64,000 nucleotides of DNA from Ruminococcaceae bacterium UBA7217 (GTDB lineage Bacteria; Bacillota; Clostridia; Oscillospirales; Acutalibacteraceae): contig DKTZ01000016.1 in NCBI GenBank assembly GCA_002490425.1, forward strand, positions 10,667 to 74,666. The letters run 5' to 3'. The translations under genes were made by a program, and so were the position numbers. Under the pieces are notes generated by a model. That model made no database searches. It was not told the DNA's origin and was given only the letters and a program-made list of their open reading frames with translations. Shown piece by piece: positions 59,912 to 64,000 of this stretch (positions are counted from its first letter, which is position 1; each line of letters opens with the position of its first letter).

Positions 59912-61486
59912 TTAAATCACGTCAAAATAGCCTGAATTAACAACGTCTTCAAGCGTTATTTTATTATTTTTATAATCGTCAACATATGAAGAAAATCCGT
60001 ATTCTTTACCGTTTTCTTCCGCATCTGCGGCGGCAGACTTAGCAAGCTCGTCATATTTTTCCGTATCATTTGTTGCAAGTGCAAGAATTGCCGTCAAATC
60101 TCTTATTGCGGGTGTTGTACTGCCGTAAAAATCAGTTTGATACGAAACAGCCTCTTTTGCTGACGTATAAGCGTTTTCATAATCCTTCATCATAATAAAG
60201 TTAAGTGCTTTTTCAACCGAAAGATATGAACCTGCATAGGCGATTAAATCATAGCTCTTATATGCGGCGGCGGCAGTCTCAAGCCCTGTAAAGCAAACCT
60301 CTTTTGCCGCAGAATAATTCTTATCTCTTTCACGGTAAAGCTTAGAAAGCATTGTATGGTAAATCACGCTCTCACCATTTTTAGTGCCTATACGCTTTAT
60401 AGCCTTTTCTGCCTGTGAATAATTTTTATTTTTAAGGCAAAACTGTGCAAAGAACAAATCCGAATAGGTTTCATATTTTGTTGAAACCTCCGACGCTTTT
60501 TCAAGATAAAGCGCCATATCATCGGTTTTATTTTGATTCTCCGCCAAAACGTACTGATAAAATCTTATCCACCCCTCGTCATAAGGAATAACGGTTTCAC
60601 TGCCTGATGGCTTCTTTTCTGTATCAGTATCGTCAAAAACCGTTGACGAGTCTAAATTGTTAATATCAGAAACATAAATATTTTTGCCTACAAGCGACTC
60701 ATATTTTTCTATAAGCGCCTTGTAATCGCTGTCATTTTTTATTTCGGTTTCATAAGTGCCCAGCATTAAGACATTTGCCCGTGTAGCCGAAATAACATTA
60801 TAGATTTCGGAAATGTTTTTATTCTTGAGCTTTTCAGCGTCATAAGTTTTTTCAATTAAAGTAAGCGCACAAAGAATTGACGGATTGCCGAAATTCTTGT
60901 CAACCCATTCATCATTGCCGAATTGGTAAAAAAGAAGAATCTCATTTTTACGTAAATTTTTAAAGTCGAGGGATATTTCATTGTCTATTATATAGCTTTC
61001 CGCCTCGGAATACCGTGCGAGAGAGGAGTAAAGTTTTTTGTCATTATAATCCGCTTTTCCCTTAAACGCATTTGCGAAAATAGGCGTTATTTGGATAAAT
61101 GTCACAACGGAAACCAGCATTGCGCCGATAACGGCAATTAACATCAAGATGCCTTTCCAGTCATAAGGATATTTTTCCATTATGGCGGCACATTCCTCAC
61201 AGAACGGACTGTTTGGGTCACGTTCTGTGCTCCTTGGGCGCTCGCCGCAGCACTCGCACATTTCCTCAGGCTCGGTATTTGACTTTTCACCCGTTGTAAC
61301 GGCATAGCCCTCAACCTCATAGTCGCTGTTTAAAGCGTCAATATCGGTTGCAGCTTCATTTTCGTTTTCTGCCTTTTCCGCCTCTTCCTTTGCCTTGCCA
61401 AGCTCTTCACGGAAAATTCTTGCAAGCTCTTCCATTTCGTCGTGAACAGAAGACTCGTTTTCAGGAGTTTTATTTTCATCTGCCAT
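59912..61486 (-). CDS. Membrane protein with zinc-ribbon N-terminus and outer TPR-like domain
   Basis: The 524-residue protein has an acidic, coiled-coil-prone N-terminus (about 15-50). A rubredoxin-like C-x2-C-G-x2-P then C-x2-C ribbon follows (about 76-100: CECCGERP and FCEECA), with one membrane helix (about 113-135). A long outside domain (about 140-524) is built of helical repeats resembling TPRs. The ribbon would face the cytoplasm. It has an AGGAGG site and lies 30 bases after secA on the same strand. Neither partner nor function is known; assembly or sensing near the Sec system is speculative. Confidence 0.68.
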   Translation of the reverse strand: MADENKTPENESSVHDEMEELARIFREELGKAKEEAEKAENENEAATDIDALNSDYEVEGYAVTTGEKSNTEPEEMCECCGERPRSTERDPNSPFCEECAAIMEKYPYDWKGILMLIAVIGAMLVSVVTFIQITPIFANAFKGKADYNDKKLYSSLARYSEAESYIIDNEISLDFKNLRKNEILLFYQFGNDEWVDKNFGNPSILCALTLIEKTYDAEKLKNKNISEIYNVISATRANVLMLGTYETEIKNDSDYKALIEKYESLVGKNIYVSDINNLDSSTVFDDTDTEKKPSGSETVIPYDEGWIRFYQYVLAENQNKTDDMALYLEKASEVSTKYETYSDLFFAQFCLKNKNYSQAEKAIKRIGTKNGESVIYHTMLSKLYRERDKNYSAAKEVCFTGLETAAAAYKSYDLIAYAGSYLSVEKALNFIMMKDYENAYTSAKEAVSYQTDFYGSTTPAIRDLTAILALATNDTEKYDELAKSAAADAEENGKEYGFSSYVDDYKNNKITLEDVVNSGYFDVI

Positions 61487-61516
61487 CTGTCAGCCTCCTC
61501 GGCATTTATTTTTTAT

Positions 61517-64000
61517 TTATTCGTCTTTGCCACAGCACTGCTTATATTTTTTGCCGCTGCCACATGGGCACGGCTCGTTTCTGCCTACTTTTTTACCCTT
61601 TTTAACAGGCTGTTTTTTCTCGCTTCCGTCTGAAGCACCGCTTGCACCTGTAATTTTTGCAGTCTGCTCACGCTTAATATCCTCTTCGCTCTTAAGGCGG
61701 AAAGTAAGAAGCATTGTTGCAGTGCCCTCACGGATTTGTGCATTCATCTCGTCGAAATAGTCAAAGCTCTCCATTCTGAATGCAACAACAGGGTCCTGCT
61801 GACCGTAAGAACGAAGGTAAATACCTCTTTGAAGCTCATCCATAGCGTCAAGGTGATCCATCCAGTGAATGTCAACATTGCGAAGAAGAACCTTGCGCTC
61901 AATTTCATTCATAATCGCTTCGCCGTATTCCTTGCATTTAGCGTCGTAAGTGCCAAGAGCCTTTTCACGGAAATAGTCTGCATATTCAGCAGATGTGTCA
62001 TACTCGGGAGTTTCGTCACCGCAAAGGAATCTAAGCTTAGAAATAAGTCCCGCTTTGTTCCAATCCTCGGGGTTATTTGCAGAGGGGCAGAAGAATTCAA
62101 CGGTTTCGTCAATATATTTTTCTATCATCGAAATAATTGTTCCGTGAATATCCGCACCGCCAAGCACCTTATTACGCTCGCCGTAAATAACCTCTCTCTG
62201 CTTGCTCATAACGTCGTCAAAGCGGAGAACGTTACGGCGTGCCGCAAAGTTGTTGCCCTCAACACGTTTCTGAGCGCCCTCAATAGTGTTTGTAAACATC
62301 TTCGTTTCAAGCGGAAGCTCGCCTGCGGCACCGAATGTGTCAAGGATGTTGTAGAATCTGTCGCCTGCGAAGAGCCTTAAAAGCTCATCCTCAGCCGAAA
62401 GGTAGAATTTACTTCTGCCGGGGTCGCCCTGACGTCCCGAACGGCCTCTGAGCTGGTTGTCAATTCGTCTTGACTCGTGACGCTCTGTACCGATAATAAA
62501 CAGTCCGCCTGCGTTTCTAACCTTTTCCGCCTCGTCACGGAGCTGTTCCTTATATTTGTTTTCAAGCTCACGGTATGTGTTTCTTGCATTTATAATATCT
62601 TCATTATCAGTCTCCGCAAAGCCCGTAGCCTCTTCAATCAGCTCCTCGGGGAACTGTAAACGCCTCATTTCAGCCTTTGCCATAAATTCAGGGTTGCCGC
62701 CGAGGATAATATCCGTGCCTCGTCCTGCCATATTGGTGGCGATTGTAACTGCACCGAACGAACCCGCCTGAGCTACGATTTCAGCTTCCTTTTCGTGATA
62801 CTTTGCGTTAAGAACGGTATGTTTTATCCCCCGTTTCTTTAATGCGGCAGAGAGCGCCTCGCTCTTTTCAATGCTTATTGTGCCGACAAGCACGGGCTGA
62901 CCCTTTGCGTTACATTCAAGAATCTGCTCGATAATTGCATTGAATTTTGCACTTTCGGTCTTGAAAAGCACATCAGGCTCATCAACTCTTATCATCGGCT
63001 TGTTTGTGGGAATTTCGATAACGTCAAGAGTGTAAATCTCACGGAATTCGCCCTCTTCGGTCATTGCAGTACCCGTCATACCGGAAAGCTTTTTGTAAAG
63101 TCTGAAATAGTTCTGGAATGTAATTGTGGCAAGAGTTTTTGACTCGCGCTCAACCTTTACGTTCTCTTTTGCTTCAATTGCCTGATGAAGTCCGTCAGAA
63201 TAACGGCGACCATGCATAATACGACCCGTAAATTCATCGACTATGAGCACCTGACCGTCTTTAACAACATAGTCAACGTCACGCTTCATAACGCCTATGG
63301 CCTTAATTGCCAAGTCAATGTGGTGCTGAATTGTAAGGTTTTCCATATCGGCAAGGTTTTCAACGCCGAAGAAAGCCTCTGCTTTCTTAATACCGTTTTT
63401 GGTAAGGGACGCTGTCTTTGCCTTTTCGTCAACAATGTAATCGTCGTCCTCACCGACAAGATCCTCATAATTTGTCTTTGCTTCAATCTCCTTTACCTTA
63501 AACATTTTAAGCTTTTTGGCAAAGTCGTTGGTGATTTTGTAAAGGTCTGTGGATTTATCACCCATACCCGAAATGATAAGGGGAGTTCTCGCCTCGTCAA
63601 TAAGAATTGAGTCAACCTCGTCGACAATTGCAAAGTTATGACCTCTCTGAACACGCTGCTCGGCGTAAATAACCATATTGTCACGAAGATAGTCAAATCC
63701 CATTTCGTTGTTTGTTCCGTAGGTTATGTCGCAGGCGTAAGCCGCACGGCGCTCATCTCCGTCCAAATCGTGAACGATAAGACCTACCGTAAGACCCATA
63801 AACCTGTAAAGCTTGCCCATCCATTCCGAGTCACGGCGTGCAAGGTAGTCGTTGACGGTAACAATGTGAACGCCCTTTCCCGTAAGTGCATTAAGGTATG
63901 CAGGGAGAGTTGCAACAAGAGTTTTACCCTCGCCTGTTCTCATCTCCGCAATTCTGCCCTGATGAAGAACAATCCCGCCGATAATCTGCACGGGGAAGTG
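61517..64000 (-). CDS. secA: Preprotein translocase ATPase SecA (N-terminus outside the window)
   Basis: SecA drives export of proteins through SecYEG. The frame stays open to base 64000 (codons reading H-F-P-V-Q-I-I-G-G), so about 80 N-terminal residues are missing and about 827 are present. Walker A is in RTGEGKTLVATL near the fragment start, the DEAD-type motif in VDEVDSILIDEARTPLI, and helicase motif VI in RGRSGRQGDPG. The C-terminus ends in the zinc-binding CPCGSGKKYKQCC that contacts SecB or the ribosome. All motifs look intact. Confidence 0.96.
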   Translation of the reverse strand, partial: HFPVQIIGGIVLHQGRIAEMRTGEGKTLVATLPAYLNALTGKGVHIVTVNDYLARRDSEWMGKLYRFMGLTVGLIVHDLDGDERRAAYACDITYGTNNEMGFDYLRDNMVIYAEQRVQRGHNFAIVDEVDSILIDEARTPLIISGMGDKSTDLYKITNDFAKKLKMFKVKEIEAKTNYEDLVGEDDDYIVDEKAKTASLTKNGIKKAEAFFGVENLADMENLTIQHHIDLAIKAIGVMKRDVDYVVKDGQVLIVDEFTGRIMHGRRYSDGLHQAIEAKENVKVERESKTLATITFQNYFRLYKKLSGMTGTAMTEEGEFREIYTLDVIEIPTNKPMIRVDEPDVLFKTESAKFNAIIEQILECNAKGQPVLVGTISIEKSEALSAALKKRGIKHTVLNAKYHEKEAEIVAQAGSFGAVTIATNMAGRGTDIILGGNPEFMAKAEMRRLQFPEELIEEATGFAETDNEDIINARNTYRELENKYKEQLRDEAEKVRNAGGLFIIGTERHESRRIDNQLRGRSGRQGDPGRSKFYLSAEDELLRLFAGDRFYNILDTFGAAGELPLETKMFTNTIEGAQKRVEGNNFAARRNVLRFDDVMSKQREVIYGERNKVLGGADIHGTIISMIEKYIDETVEFFCPSANNPEDWNKAGLISKLRFLCGDETPEYDTSAEYADYFREKALGTYDAKCKEYGEAIMNEIERKVLLRNVDIHWMDHLDAMDELQRGIYLRSYGQQDPVVAFRMESFDYFDEMNAQIREGTATMLLTFRLKSEEDIKREQTAKITGASGASDGSEKKQPVKKGKKVGRNEPCPCGSGKKYKQCCGKDE

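Noticed and set aside
1..64000. CRISPR arrays, tRNA/rRNA genes, insertion sequences, integrases
   Set aside because: Looked for repeated spaced units, cloverleaf ends, transposase motifs and recombinase motifs; none was convincing.

Overview
The window looks like chromosome of a low-to-medium GC Gram-positive anaerobe of class Clostridia, most likely Oscillospirales/Ruminococcaceae of the gut. The evidence is Shine-Dalgarno starts, TTGACA/TATAAT promoters, a T-box leader, ANTAR-type nitrogen control, a GlgC/GlgD pair, the rny-ymdB pair, a TSCPD protein, and a GGGtGRT protein beside a NifU-like scaffold. The taxon is an inference from gene content. No rRNA, tRNA, CRISPR array, transposase or integrase was seen.

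Layout. 1-1.9 kb: a NifU-like Fe-S scaffold and a GGGtGRT protein, closed by a terminator. 2.1-15.1 kb: a nitrogen/glutamine block. An ANTAR antiterminator gene follows glnA on the minus strand; divergently, gdhA leads into a cluster of four glutamine amidotransferases plus carB (asnB, purF, pyrG, carA, carB). Leaders of glnA, gdhA and the asnB cluster each hold a six-nucleotide-loop hairpin of the ANTAR-binding type, and asnB additionally has a T-box with a probable Asn specifier. 15.4-17.3 kb: a half-length EPSP-synthase-like protein and trpS. 17.4-24.1 kb: glycogen synthesis (glgB, glgC, glgD, glgA) with a nonsense-interrupted XRE regulator overlapping the glgA stop.

24.4-30.4 kb: a compact eight-gene phage head/packaging operon (terS, terL, portal, protease, capsid, three connector-type genes), ended by its own terminator. 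No tail, lysis, replication or integrase genes adjoin it. 30.8-34.2 kb: an ABC exporter preceded by a 23-residue membrane peptide. 34.4-43.5 kb: a MATE transporter, then the run rny, ymdB, a solute-binding lipoprotein, recG, a small HTH regulator and an anchored alpha/beta hydrolase. 43.7-54.4 kb: carbohydrate genes (GH36, GH4, PfkB kinase, MATE; then TetR, FGGY kinase, GPH transporter, LRR lipoprotein). 54.5-59.3 kb: aminotransferase, rsmA, TSCPD protein and cca, with a divergent arginase-family gene. 59.3-64 kb: two membrane proteins and secA, which runs off the window.

Intergenic spaces hold a dispersed family of short hairpins with GTAGGG/CCCTAC ends, and a dense palindrome array lies between glgB and glgC. 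The best candidates for something little described are the orphan head cassette, the two-input ANTAR plus T-box control of a glutamine-amidotransferase cluster, the small ORFs tied to glgA, asnB and the ABC exporter, and the palindrome family.
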